The position numbers and the translations under genes are program-made. Below are positions 36,573 to 48,325 of a stretch of DNA of 64,000 bases, in pieces; positions within the stretch are counted from its first letter, which is position 1; each line of letters opens with the position of its first letter. The DNA is taken from positions 1,674,001-1,738,000 of the forward strand of contig NC_079514.1 in the NCBI RefSeq assembly GCF_000801105.2. Direction: 5' to 3'. Source of the DNA: Raphanus sativus. Taxonomy: Eukaryota; Streptophyta; Magnoliopsida; Brassicales; Brassicaceae. The notes under the pieces are model-generated. The model ran no database searches. It was not told the DNA's origin and worked only from the letters and a program-made list of their open reading frames with translations.

Positions 36573-36641
36573 TTGTTCATTCCCACGTCGTCGAGCATTA
36601 GCCAAACTCAAGCAAGGCTCAATCAATCTTCTCATAAACTC
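36573..36641 (-). pseudogene. shard of the Ada1/Hfi1-like gene
   Basis: About 68 bp match 58563-58630 inside the intact Ada1-like gene, with roughly nine in ten bases equal (they share CGAGCATTAGCCAAACTCAA). It lies directly 3' of PP2C copy B. The window edge at base 1 cuts the corresponding place of copy A. Confidence 0.7.
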
Positions 36642-36854
36642 AAAACAAGTTTTCATACTTCGGTACAACAAAAGTATTGATTGTCAAAAGCAAAACTGCT
36701 TTGCCCAAAAAGAAAAGGGTAAAAGAATATACAAATCCAATTCCAATACATAAAAAGAACATACATCCATGGTAAAAGATTAAACAAATATGTAAACAAG
36801 TTTTCTTCCCTATTTTGATTTTTATCCAAAACCACCCATTTAACATAATCTGAG

Positions 36855-38489
36855 TCAGTATAACACATTGAGAAGCTGCCGTTGCTTAGCTTCATCTGAG
36901 CGTAGTGAGTAGATATCCGGTGGAGCTGTAATGCCTCCTTGCTGTACCAGTTTACCATTCTTCGGTTTGTGTTGATCGAGATAAACAACAACGACGCTTA
37001 TGTCGTCATGGAAATGTCTTCGAACCCCTCTGGCGATTTTCTTCATATCTCCATATCTCATTTCTCTCTTCTTGGCAGCTTCCTCCAGAGCTGCTCTTAC
37101 AAGCCTTCGTGCGATTCCCTGTAGACCACAGAGAGTTAGAAATCTACAAAGTAGCTAACAGAAAAAGAGATACACAATAAAGCTTTTAGTTTAGGGGGGT
37201 AAACTTACAGCTCTTGGGTGTTTGAGTACAATCTCTACGGCTGCTTCATCAGTAAGATGTTCCCAGAGACCATCTGATGCAAATATGAGAAACAAGTCCT
37301 GTGACTTAAGCTTCCTTACTATAACGGAGGGTTCAGCTGTCATCGCAGGTCTCCTCAAAGGAATAGGATTCCCATGTTGCTGGAAAACCGGATCCCTGTA
37401 AAACTCGGGTTTCTTCAAGTATACATCCCCAATTGATCTCGATACCTATAGAGAAGCACATATACAAACGATTTAGCTAAACTCATATAGTCATATACAA
37501 CGAGCTCAACAACATTCATGGAAAGGTTCATCAACAACCACAAAGCATATATCTTCATAATCATGTAGAGCTCTGACTACACTGGGGAAGAAACGTTGCA
37601 GGAGCCCCTTGTGAAGGATTCCTGGAACATTACAAGCCCCCATTTATATCAAACTTAAAGTTACTCGAAAGAGAGAAGACACCATTACACTCCGTTTACG
37701 CATAGAAACACAAATCATAGATGCTAGCATACCACACAAACAAGCAAGGAAGCAAAAAAAGCTCGTAAGTAACAAACCTGAATAATGCCTTTAATCCTCC
37801 AAACTCCACGAATATACATAACAATCTGCGAATCATCAGGGTTAAGCGCCTTAACCTCCTTCCTCACCTCTTCAACAGCGACGTTATGATCAGTAGACAA
37901 CCTCTCAGCTACAGCAACCCCTGAAACAACTCTCCCAAGAACCGCTCTCGAGTCCCCGAGATTCGCAACGTACAGTGTACCATCAGAGACAGCACCAAAG
38001 AGACAGCAAGTCCCCACAGTAGCCATCTGCGGTTTCGACGGTAAGGATCGTTTAACCATATGACAAAAATCCTCCTCAGTTTCTTTAAACGCTTTGCTAA
38101 TCACATCCGCAGATAGTCCTCCTTCTTCTTCTTTAGCGAACTCTGCAAAATTAATGAGAAAAAAAAATCAGATTTTTGGAAGCTTTTGATATTGGAATGA
38201 TGAGAAAGATGTGATTTTTTTTACTGTGGATGTAAGGGAAGAGATGTCTGTTAACGAATCTAGAAGCTTCGGGTCCGCCGTGTCCGTCGTAGACTCCGAC
38301 GTAAGTGGCGGAGGAGGATGTGAAGACCTGACTCTGATCCTCTAGTCTCGAATTGGCTTGAACCACCGCGATCGAATACTCACCGCCGGCGTGCGGTCTC
38401 AGCTCCGATTGCCAGAGTAAGTTATCGCCGCTCGATCTGCTTCCTGGGCACCACCGCTCGAGAGGCCGCACTAGAGCTCGCAACATCAC
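36855..38489 (-). CDS. clade D type protein phosphatase 2C, copy B
   Basis: This gene of 376 residues has four exons: 38225-38489, 37778-38142, 37209-37445 and 36855-37118. It has the same architecture as copy A with one extra Glu codon near residue 94. It keeps the canonical [10 protein letters not shown] motif, so it is the copy with an unaltered metal site. The donor of intron 2 is GTTTGT, where copy A has GTACGT. It is in the position expected from Arabidopsis order (between the RING gene and kelch genes), so it is probably the original copy. Clade D PP2Cs are known to dephosphorylate plasma-membrane proton ATPases and to be inhibited by SAUR proteins. That this one does so is inference. 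Confidence 0.92.
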
Positions 38490-39354
38490 TTACTGTTAGG
38501 GTTTTAGCTGATTCCAAGTTCTGAGAGTAGAATTGTAACTGATTCGATTGGGAATGAGATCGAATGGTTTAGATTGGATTGAGATCGGTTTTGATTTTTC
38601 GACGAATGTTTGGGTGTGTGTTGATCTGATTGTTTGTTAGTTAGGTTTGAATGGAATGTGTGTTTGTTTGAGTTTGGTGAAACAAAACCGCGTAATGAAG
38701 ATGAATATGAAAGATGACTTTGGACTCTGTCGTTTTTTATACATGTCCGTAGACTACGCGTCGTTTTCTTTATTTGCCGTGCTTTTTCAATCTTTTTTTT
38801 TTAATTTATTCAACGCGTTGTTTATTTATTTTCCACCTCCGTTTGACAATTTACACTGAATAAAACAAAGTTTTGGGCGGGCACATAAAACCATAAAACG
38901 TCATTTTTTCAATATTTTAAATAAATATCTTTCTTATAGAACAATTCAACGTGGTCCAACGAAAATATCTACTCTGACTCCTCATCAATTTTCCATCTGA
39001 AATCAACAGCTGCTACTTTAATGAATTTTAGAGAAAAAAAATATATATATATATATAGTGTTTTATTTTAGTGTAATGTATTTACATTTATATAATACAC
39101 CGTCAATATTCAAAGGTTATATTTATATAAAAACATGCCTTTGTAAAACTAAATTCATGTCCAGAGTATGTAAAGATAATCGAAGTTAAATTGTGGAAGA
39201 AACTATATTAAATTCATTTGCGAGCATATGAATTGTTCAGGAGGATAAGAGATGCAAAGGCGTGTCTCATTGACTTATTTCATTACAAGTTACAGGCACT
39301 TCTATAAGTAAATTCTATTTTGAATTGTTTTGTCAACCAATTGATACTAGTAAT

Positions 39355-39933
39355 TAGGGGTGGGCAAAATATCCGTAAATTTTGATTCGATCCGTTATTC
39401 GTTCCGATTCGATCCGAAAAATCCGAATATCCGTAACTTAACGAATCGAAGCAAATACTAAAATCCAATATCCGTCAAAGACGAAGCAAATCACAAATAC
39501 TAATATTTTTAGAAACGGATATCCGATCCGATCCGTTATATACATATATATGTATACATGTTTATAAAATTATATAATATACATACTTTTATATCTTTAT
39601 ATAAGTTTTATAATGTTTTTATTCACTAAATTAATTATTTAGTTATTAAAAATTTCGAAAGTATGTAATTTTTTATAAAAAATAATGAAATATTATTATT
39701 TTATTTCAGATTTTCTTCTTTTTCTTTTATTTTTATTTATTTTTTTATTTTTTATTATTTTTTACGGATCGAACCGGATATCCGGAAAAATTCGGATATT
39801 CGCGGATATCCGATGTTCCGGATATCCGAAGAGTTACGGATCGGATCGGATCGAAAAATCGAATATTCGTAAGGCACGGATCGGATCACGGATATCCTTA
39901 AAATTCCGGATATCCGTTCCGTGTCCACCCCTA
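39355..39933. mobile_element. hAT-type MITE inserted in copy B
   Basis: The ends TAGGGGTGGGCA and TGTCCACCCCTA are inverted repeats with one mismatch. The octamer CTAGTAAT flanks both sides (39347-39354 and 39934-39941) and is single in copy A (2731-2738). The interior has many ATCCGAATATCCG-type motifs and no coding sequence. Confidence 0.96.
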
Positions 39934-40180
39934 CTAGTAATATTCGGTATATTAGTATGGAGATGTTGTGATAAGAGGTGAGTAAAGCTGTAGCCAACGT
40001 GTATCTGATATATACTTGCATGTCGGTTAAGAGAAATGGATAACTATTGGATACAATTTCTGGCTAATCTACTCATCTTAGGGTTGTATTTAGACTAATC
40101 TACATTTGGTTCATCACGTTACATTCTGTTTCCAGCATTACTATAGAATTGATCAACATATGGTGAATGTAGTTGTACTG

Positions 40181-42320
40181 GATTATGTCAAAAGGCTGAA
40201 AGAGAGGGTACCTTACAAGGAATTTGAGTAGCAAGAGGAAGCCCGAGGGTAAACCATCTTCTATTCGCTGATGATACACTATTCTTCTGCTCTTCATCTC
40301 CTTCCAGTTGCACCAAGCTTAAAGATATATTGTGGGAATACGAGCAAGCATCTGGACAGAAGATCAATAAGGAGAAGTTATCGATCACTTTTTCCTCCAA
40401 AACATCCACAGAATCAAAAGAAAGGGTCAAAGCACTATTGGAAATATCTAAAGAAGGAGGATCTGGAAAATATTTGGGCTTACCTGAACATTTTGGGAGA
40501 AAAAAGAAAGATCTCTTCACAGCTATAGTAGACAGAATTCGCCAACGCGCCTCCAGTCTATCTTCTCGTTTCTTATCCAGAGCAGGAAAACTCATTATGC
40601 TGAAAGTCGTCCTAACGGCCATTCCAACCTTCTCCATGTCTTGCTTCGAGCTACCTATAAGTTTATGCAAACGCATTCAATCAGCTTTACTTCGATTCTG
40701 GTGGGATGACCCTAAAGGAAAAAGGAAAATATCATGGGTTTCTTGGGATAAGATCACTAAACCAAAAGCCGGAGGAGGACTTGGTATCAGAGATATTCAA
40801 CTTTTTAACCAAGCACTGCTTGCAAAACAGGCTTGGCGGATCCTCACTAAACCAGACAGTCTACTTGCTTGAATACTTCTAGGCAAATACTGCCATTCTA
40901 CTTCCTTCTGAGATGCTAAAGTGCCTAGTGTGTGCTCTCACGGTTGGAGGAGTATCCTACACGGACGAGACTTACTAAAAGGTAATCTGGGTAAGGCAAT
41001 AGGGAATGGAGAGACGACTAAAGTGTGGAAAGACTCGTGGATTTCCTTAGACACTAATATCAAGGTGTTTGGACCTATTCCTAACAATTGCTTAGACCTC
41101 ACAGTCTCAGACCTACTCACATCAGATATGCAATGGAATCAAGACAGAATTGAGACTATCTTACCACATCTGATGAAGGAGATTCTGCTACTACAACCAA
41201 GCATGACAAAAGTGGAGGATTCTTTCATATGGCAACCACTACCATCCAGCATTTACACTACGCGCTCTGGTTACTTCTCAGCATCTATGCAGACAGCTAC
41301 GCTACCAATCTCGTCAGACCCGGGAGTCTTCAACTGGGTCAGAGATGTTTGGTCTGAAGCTTGTTCACCTAAAATGAAGCTCTTCTTGTGGTCCATTATC
41401 CAGAGAGCTCTGCCGCTGGGAGAAAACCTACAGCAAAGAGGCATGATTGCAGGAGCGTTGTGTAAGAGATGTCACGAATTAGAGACGGCGATGCATACCT
41501 TTTTCCATTGCCCCTATGCTCAGGAGGTATGGCATCTCATTCCCCTCAATCGCGTAGTTCCCCTAGCTACAGATGGAACCTTCAAAGAGGTTGTTGTCGC
41601 CTTCAAGAGAGCAGTGTGTCTACCTCCAACTGGAATTACAAGCACGATCCTACCGTGGGTCTGTTGGACGATTTGGAACGCACGAAACCAACTACTCTTT
41701 GAAGGTAAAACCATCTCCCCTGCCGATACTGCAACAACAGGATTACGGTTAGCACATGAATGGACCAAAGCTCAGGATCCAGTTAGAGTAAGAAAAGGAC
41801 CTATACCTCAAGGAAGAATATCGCTGAATCTCCTTATGGAAGACTCTTCGGTTACTACTTGTCGAACAGATGCGGCATGGGATGTACGCTCCAAGAGAGC
41901 TGGTATGGCATGGATCTTCACGGATTCAACGGGGACAGAAATCAATCGAGGATCGACAACACAGAACTGGGTCAAATTCCCCTTGATTGCTGAAGCTATG
42001 GCCCTCCGATCGGCTCTCCTCTCTGCAGAGACGCTAGGGCTCACAAAGCTCCGGTGTTTCTCTGACAACGCAACGCTCATCAGAGCTATTACCACCGACA
42101 TGCAGGTCAAGGAAATCTTCGGTATCGTTCGCGATATCAAATGCATCTCCTCTGTTTTCGTCGAAGTTATCTTTTCGCATTTTAATCGTTCCTTGAATGT
42201 CGAAGCCGATCTTCTGGCAAAACTTTTCCTTTCCTCTTCTTTGCTTGTGGACCTGTAATGGGCTGATTCTGGGCCTGAGGCCTTTTTCTATTTTAATGAA
42301 GTATGTGTCACAAAAAAAAA
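40181..42320 (+). mobile_element. 5'-truncated LINE (L1-like) retrotransposon
   Basis: The element is 2.14 kb and ends in an A9 tail at 42312-42320. It carries the last part of ORF2: reverse transcriptase palm with FADD, the zf-RVT region and an RNase H domain. Copy A lacks it and has instead 22 bases (2979-3000). No target duplication is visible, so integration removed 22 bp of host DNA. Confidence 0.93.
40201..42258 (+). pseudogene. LINE ORF2 remnant (reverse transcriptase, zinc region, RNase H)
   Basis: One reading frame is kept throughout, broken by three TGA codons at 40225-40227, 40870-40872 and 40909-40911. It shows LLFADDTLFF (palm motif C), KYLGLPEHFGRKK, the zf-RVT pattern CKRCHELETAMHTFFHC, and an RNase H fold with TDAAWD, AEAMALRSAL, FSDNATLIRAI and NVEADLLAK as the acidic residues. 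It is of plant non-LTR type. It is a non-functional fragment, but the rest of the frame is well preserved, implying a young insertion. Confidence 0.92.
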
Positions 42321-42382
42321 GTTGGGCATTTTATTCTATTAATCACAAAGAAATTGTTTACAATTGTAATTAAGAAACTGAC

Positions 42383-43050
42383 GTGAACGGATTATATACT
42401 GTGGGTATATCAATTAATCTTGTTTTATCATCACGTTGCAGCTTCAAGAATAAGAAAGATATTATATCTTCTAGTCAAACTCTATGTTTGTCATGTAGAA
42501 CTGATCAAAATGGTGAATATGGTAGTAATGATTATTTTAAGCTAATTTCAAGTTGCATGATCTAGTTAAGAAAACTGACATGGACGGACTTGTGTGTCGA
42601 TACGCTGTGGCAATTAGAAGAAATACATTGCCCCAAGCTGTTGGACTCTTTCGAAGAAGACACGTATGTTTCCATTATTTTGTTCCTTGGGTTCAACTAA
42701 AAATGGCACGTATTGAGTTGGAAACTGGAGGGCTATATATTTGCGGAACTTTGCAAATGCACACCAATCCTAAACTATTAATGAGAGAGCAAAGATTAAT
42801 GTCAAACCTTTTACTTTGGCTCTCCGGAAAGGACAAACTGCTGAGATCACTAAGGGCACTCGAACAAGGTTTTTCTTCTCTCATATTACATTATTTTTTA
42901 GAGTCCATCATCTTTCTATAAACATTCTAACATTCATGACTAACCGTTCCTGGTGTATTGTAACAGCTTAGGAACCTTGTTAGTGCTTTGTATTTGGTTG
43001 AAAGGAATATTACAAAAGCTACCATGATCCCAAGGACCTTAGGTACCTTT
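42383..43050 (+). pseudogene. unidentified gene remnant, copy B
   Basis: This is the counterpart of 3063-3760. The 122-residue frame at 42553-42921 keeps 12 bases (AIRRN region) that copy A lacks. The following exon-like piece instead lacks about 21 bases present in copy A. I do not recognise the family. Confidence 0.4.
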
Positions 43051-43380
43051 CGTTGAGTGCTTATCACTCCTTTAGTTACAGCTTTTGGAGATTGCAAAAT
43101 CTTGCAATCTAACCAGTGGAATATTAGATCCAGATCTATAAACTCCACTAACCTTTTAATTTCGAGACTCAATAAGAAACTTACCAATAAAGTTGCTCTT
43201 AAAGATAAAAAGAATATATCCTTTTTGTCAACAAAAAGGAAAATATCCTAGTTGTAAAATATACTTATGTTTTAAATACACGTTGATCCTTATGAGATTA
43301 GGAATGGAATATTCTTCCTATATATTAATATCTATAGCGGAGATTGGGAGAGACATTTTTTTTTTAAGATTACCGAGTTT

Positions 43381-43388
43381 TATAAATA
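43381..43388 (+). promoter_or_regulatory. TATA box of kelch gene copy B
   Basis: TATAAATA lies 57 bp before the ATG at 43445, identical to copy A. Confidence 0.6.
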
Positions 43389-43444
43389 GTTGCTTACTTG
43401 ATAAGCAACCTTAACCTAAGAGAGAAAAGTGATCGCCAACAACC

Positions 43445-44563
43445 ATGATTGATAGAGAAGAGCCACCGGTCAATAACTTGCTGATGTTATCTGATGATTT
43501 GGTATTAAACTGCTTAGCCCACGTCTCAAGATTATACTATCCAACTCTATCTTTAGTTTGTAAACGATTTCGGTCTCTCCTTGCTTCAGTGGACCTTTTC
43601 CAAATCCGAACCCTCTTAGGCCTAACAGAGAGTTTTGTCTATGTGTGCTTACGACTCCATACCGATCCTAGCCAACTAGGTTGGTTCATTCTCTGCCAGA
43701 GACCAAATACCTCAAGAAAAGTTTTGGTCCCGATATCTATTCCCAGTCCTACATGTGCATCTTTGTCCGGTGTTGCAGTGGTTGGTCCTAATATATACGT
43801 CATTGGCGGTGGATCAAAGAATAATGCTTGGTCCAGCGTTATGGTCATGGACAGTCGTTTTTACACATGGCGTGAGGCTCCAAGCATGCGTGTAGCCCGT
43901 GTGCTCCCATCTGCTTGCGTCGTTGATGAGAAAATATATGTTGCGGGAGGCTATGATAATCTCGATTCAACGAACTGGATGGAGGTTTTTGATACGAAGA
44001 CTCAAACTTGGGAGTTTCTACATATCCCGAGCGAGGAGATATGCTTAGGGTCTGAGTACCAAAGCGCAAAGTATGAAGGAACCGTCTATGTGAGGTCTCG
44101 GAAGAAACGTGCGACTTACAAGTTGCATAAAGGTAGATGGAGAGCGGCAGACATAGGGATGGATGGAGGATGGGCTTTGTCGCGATACTCTTATTGTGTG
44201 ATAGAGAACGTGTTCTATCGTTACAGTGATAGGAAGATGCATTGGTATGACGTCCGAAAAAAAGTATGGACAACTGTTAAGGGTTTGGAAAGATTCTCTA
44301 TGTTGCTTTTTTCTAAGGGTAACGTTCAGTTGGCCGATCATGGTGGGAAAATAGCGATTTTGTGCGAGGAGTATGTGTTTGCTGATAAGAGTATAACGAT
44401 TTGGTGTGCAGAAATTATCCTTGAAAAACGCCAAAATCAGGAAATTTGGGGGACACTCGAATGCTTTGAGAATGTGTTAATATCCAATGATAATCCCTAT
44501 ATATCCAATAAGGCAGACGGTACAGTGGGTTTAGTGCATGCTTTAACTTCTACGGTTTGGTGA
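43445..44563 (+). CDS. F-box/kelch-repeat protein, copy B
   Basis: This 372-residue gene is nearly identical to the one at 4127-5245. The F-box at about 10-52 has the standard [14 protein letters not shown] sequence with Ser at residue 36. Kelch repeats with GG pairs follow. Changes from copy A include V for M in the YVRSRKKR stretch, DG for NR around residue 230, and D for G in VFADKSIT. The frame is intact. It would act as a substrate-binding subunit of an SCF ubiquitin ligase, with target unknown. Confidence 0.9.
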   Translation: MIDREEPPVNNLLMLSDDLVLNCLAHVSRLYYPTLSLVCKRFRSLLASVDLFQIRTLLGLTESFVYVCLRLHTDPSQLGWFILCQRPNTSRKVLVPISIPSPTCASLSGVAVVGPNIYVIGGGSKNNAWSSVMVMDSRFYTWREAPSMRVARVLPSACVVDEKIYVAGGYDNLDSTNWMEVFDTKTQTWEFLHIPSEEICLGSEYQSAKYEGTVYVRSRKKRATYKLHKGRWRAADIGMDGGWALSRYSYCVIENVFYRYSDRKMHWYDVRKKVWTTVKGLERFSMLLFSKGNVQLADHGGKIAILCEEYVFADKSITIWCAEIILEKRQNQEIWGTLECFENVLISNDNPYISNKADGTVGLVHALTSTVW

Positions 44564-44772
44564 ACTGAACCCATTCACCAATGCAAATATTATAATGTTT
44601 TGTTCTCTTTTTTTTTCAAAAATATTTCTTTGAGAATTATTTGTTTTCTATATATCTTCTGCAATGTGAATATTCTACTGAATTGTAGTTGAATAGTTAA
44701 AAGTTAATAACAAAAAAAAATCAACAAATCTATTGCTTACAAGTATCATATTAGGTTTTAGTGGGGTTCTAA

Positions 44773-45480
44773 AAAAATCCAAAAATTAGAACTCTTCTAC
44801 ACTCTCTTTTTCTTTTTTCTAAAAATTTTACCTTAAAACTCTTAGAAAACTTCTTGTTGGAGGTGCGCTTAGATCATATGCGATTTATATGGCAAGACTT
44901 AACATTTATATTCGGTTGACACTTAATCTAAACCTGTTATATTACTATTATTTTGTCAAATAATAGATCTCTTAGCATTGCACAGGAAAGTAAGAACCCT
45001 CAAAAGCTAAAACATAAAAGACTATATTATTTGAAAAATCAAGCATGACCAAAAAACTAAAATTATCACGACCTTAATTAGCGGTTTGCCCAAAAAGAAA
45101 CGAATTGAAAAACACGAGTACAGATGAGAACCATTAATCTATACATATTCAGGGTTTCTAATAAAAAGAAAAAACAAGAATTACTCGTATGGGAATAGAG
45201 GCTCTAGCCAAGATAAAAGCAACCTCATCGACAGGTCTTTCAAAAGTCCTTAAATTTTATTTTTTTATTTTTTCTTTTGTTTTCCTGTTAAGCGAGAGAG
45301 AGAGAAAAGAAGAGAGTGAGAGAGAGAAAATCTGGGACGTATCTAATATAAGAATAAATGAAAAAAGTTTGGGACATTATGTCTGGGGCCCACACCAAAT
45401 CAATTAAGGATCAAGTGTGGGACTTGATGATAATCATGGCCTAACATTTGTATATATTTATTTATTGTTGATAAAAAAGT
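44773..45480. other. DNA replacing copy A's flank
   Basis: Between the duplication border and repeat H1, copy B has about 708 bp where copy A has 66 bp. The stretch contains a GTTGGAGGTGCGCTT motif near 44857 that looks like a MITE terminus. It also has a purine tract at 45293-45330. No supported gene. Confidence 0.45.
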
Positions 45481-46240
45481 ATCCTCCTATACATTAAAAG
45501 AGAAGTCACTTTAGTGATTTTTGCTTAGGTATCACTCATAGAGAGCTTCTAGGATTAATTCTCTTAATCTTATTGGTTGATTTTTTGATAATTTCTTTTT
45601 CATTTATTTTTTATAATCGACCAAACATTACCAAATTTGAATCCATATAATTAATACGGTCTTATTAATATATATATTTGATCGACACAAACATTACCAA
45701 ATTTAATCCATATAATTAATATGGTCTTAATAATGACATACTTTATGGGCAAGGCATTCATTTATAGTTTTGGAAAGCTTGCTCAAACGAATCAATGAAA
45801 CTTGAAGGCACCACTCAAATAAGGCTAATACACCATAATATGAATACATACTGCAAATGTATCCCCCTATACATTAAAAGAGAAGTCACTTTAGTGATTT
45901 TTGCTTAGGTGTCACTCATAGAGAGTTTCTAGGATTAATTCTCTTAATCTTATTGGTTGAATTTTTGATAATTTCTTTTTCATTTATTTTTATAATCGAC
46001 CAAACATTACCAAATTTGAATCCATATAATTAATACGGTCTTATTAATATATTATATTTGATCGACACAAACATTACCAAATTTGAATCCATATAATTAA
46101 TACGGTCTTAATAATGACATACTTTATGGGCAAGACATTCATTTATAGTTTTGGAAAGCTTGCTCAAACGAATCAATGAAATTTGAAGGCACCACTCAAA
46201 TAAGGCTAATACACCATAATATGAATATATACTGCAAACG
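45481..46240 (+). repeat. repeat H1, tandem pair of 380-bp units
   Basis: Unit 1 (45481-45860) and unit 2 (45861-46240) are head to tail and about 95% alike. Both begin like repeat H1 at 5522 with a Helitron-like 5' motif. They add a shared tail (GGCACCACTCAAATAAGGC) that copy 1 at 5522 lacks. Confidence 0.85.
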
Positions 46241-47100
46241 TATCAACCTAAATATGAGAAGATAATATCCGTTTTCTATTTTAGCCTTTGGTTGACGTAC
46301 TTTATAATGGTTTGATGTTTAACCTAATTTTCTTAAAAGCAAAAGCAACCTAATTGTTTGAGCACAAATCGATGAATACAAATTTTGACATAAATATAGA
46401 CAAAATGATTAGTATTTTCTAACAGAATGAAGGTAGTTTTAAACATATTTTTTGTTAGTTTCATACTATATGTGTTTAAATAATTTTTTATTCTAAAAAT
46501 GAAATTTACGATTGATTTATTTTTATATTTAAAACTAAAATGAAACATCATTTTAAAATAAATATATAAACAATTTTAATAATTTATATTATAAATAAAA
46601 ATATAGATATATATTACATAAATAAACTAGGTGGTTTGCTCGCACATGCGGGCATAGTTTTATTTTAAATATTTATTAATTCAAAATAATAATAATTTAT
46701 TATTTATGTTATTAAAAAATAAATTAAACATTAAAATTTTATGTATGAAAAAGTGTTCACAAAAAATATATACATTTATTATTGTGTTGGAATTTTAAAA
46801 ACAGTCATATATCTGAAATATTTTAGAAAATAAATTTATACAAATGTTATTACATTAATTATAACTTGCGCAAGAATGTTAATAAATATGTGTATTAATT
46901 AGTTTTCTTATTGCAAATATGGTAAACCATTCACTTTTGATGTTGACCATTTATTACATTGCTTAATGACATTTAACGATTTGTATCTAATTAGGAAACT
47001 TATTTTTATTAACTTACCTTATTAATATTGATTACTTGTGCAAAGTAAAATCATATCATATGCATATATTTTATGACAATACAAATTTAATATCTTTGGA
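46241..47100. other. AT-rich DNA with a Helitron terminus
   Basis: Nothing coding. The Helitron end at 46627 is listed separately. Confidence 0.4.
46627..46656 (-). mobile_element. Helitron 3' terminus, minus strand
   Basis: Read on the minus strand, a hairpin (GCCCGCA/TGTGCGAGC) is followed by CTAG at 46630-46627 and T. The element should extend to higher coordinates. I could not find its 5' end. Confidence 0.6.
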
Positions 47101-47104
47101 CACA

Positions 47105-47185
47105 TGCCCATATTGGAACGACACCGTTTATGCTTCATAGTAAAACCCTAGACTCGAGTAGCTTTGTGTGACTTGACTATATATA
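47105..47185 (+). promoter_or_regulatory. promoter-like cluster: site II-like, telo-box, TATA
   Basis: TGCCCA (47105-47110), AAACCCTA (47143-47150) and TATATATA (47178-47185) occur in the order seen in plant ribosomal-protein and snoRNA promoters. No obvious protein gene starts just downstream. Confidence 0.4.
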
Positions 47186-47329
47186 CAATGGCCAGACTTG
47201 GCTTCGAAACAAAATAACATGCGTCGTCAGCTCTATTCTCTGAAGTTAATTGCTTTATGATCTTCTTCTGTTTTGTTGATCTGTTGCTATGTTATCTTTT
47301 GTTGTTCTTGATGGTGGTAGTGGTGGAAT

Positions 47330-47412
47330 ATGATGATACGTAATTGTCTCCCCAGTCTTATTTGCATTCATTACGATGGATGTAACATGGTGATTGACTT
47401 TTCATTATCTGA
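47330..47412 (+). ncRNA. possible C/D box snoRNA
   Basis: A C box ATGATGA (47330-47336) and a D box CTGA (47409-47412) are 83 bp apart end to end, a normal size. A GATGGAT C'-like box lies near 47378. The terminal stem is weak (about three pairs), so this is only a candidate. The promoter-like cluster about 150 bp upstream is the main support. Confidence 0.25.
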
Positions 47413-47420
47413 TTTCATCA

Positions 47421-48325
47421 AATGGTTTTCTTGATCCAATAGTTTCAATATTTCATTTTGGTTTATTTGATCTTTTAGAAGAAGAGGAATGAGGATAATT
47501 TATCCAACGTCTATTAAGTCTGAACAATAGTGTTGAACCAATGACATGCACTACCATATGACCTCTTAGTTATCTAAATTAATTTAGTAAAATCTTTTTT
47601 ATTTTTTCTTTCGTTTTCATTAATTAATGTTTGGTTGGATGAATGAATGCCTAGATGTATCTGATGTCCAAAGTTATAAAAGTAGTTGGACATTTCGTAA
47701 TTCAAGGCGTAGATTGAATATTAAAATAGGTTTTTCGACACTGATTGCTTTCTCTTGATAAGCTCTCTGTTACTGTACACATGTTTATATCTTCCCACTT
47801 ATGTATTCTTTGTTTTGTTTTTACTATGTTTTGGTTAAACATGTTGGTGTGCCTTCAAGGAACTATGTATTTCCTAATAACTCTGGTTAGCTAGAATCCG
47901 GAAAGTCCAAAAAATAATAATAAGAGACCGAGGTATTACAATAGACTCCTGAAAATAAGATTTGTCCGTGGACGGAAATCAATGTACAGTTCCAAGTACG
48001 GTTACACTGTTTCAAAAAGATGAAAAGAAATACATTGATGAATGAGCAATCTTGAAGAAGACACTTTGTTTTCACACAAAGAATCTCTGGTGTCAACGAG
48101 GTACTTATTAACCAAACCCACTTTGTTTGTTTCATTTTTTATAGAGCTTGATCTCTGGTTTCCATTAAGTCTATGTTATATTCACTTTTTGATAAGTCAG
48201 CTATAGATGTTTGTAAAAGGTGACAATCATCATTGATTTTCTTGTCTTGAAATGCTTTAGTTATTTAGCTCTTTTTTTTAGAGGTTTGGGTTTTGGTATT
48301 TACTATCTACCTATGCTTCTTGTTA
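47421..48325. other. intergenic DNA
   Basis: An 8-bp hairpin (ATGTCCAA/TTGGACAT, 47668-47698) is present. Otherwise nothing is supported. Confidence 0.4.

Larger units (their letters stand above)
36617..44772. repeat. segmental duplication, copy B
   Basis: This is the same block as 1-5455 plus two insertions: a hAT MITE (579 bp and 8 bp of target duplication) and a LINE fragment (2140 bp replacing 22 bp). 5455 + 587 + 2140 - 22 gives 8160, against 8156 observed. The outer right flank differs from copy A until repeat H1 resumes. Confidence 0.95.

Noticed and set aside
27543..38489. ABA signalling module of OST1 and a neighbouring PP2C inhibitor
   Set aside because: OST1 is controlled by clade A PP2Cs; these phosphatases have clade D features, and the neighbourhood is inherited gene order.
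45293..45332. Regulatory GAGA element
   Set aside because: It is a short simple repeat without a gene beside it.
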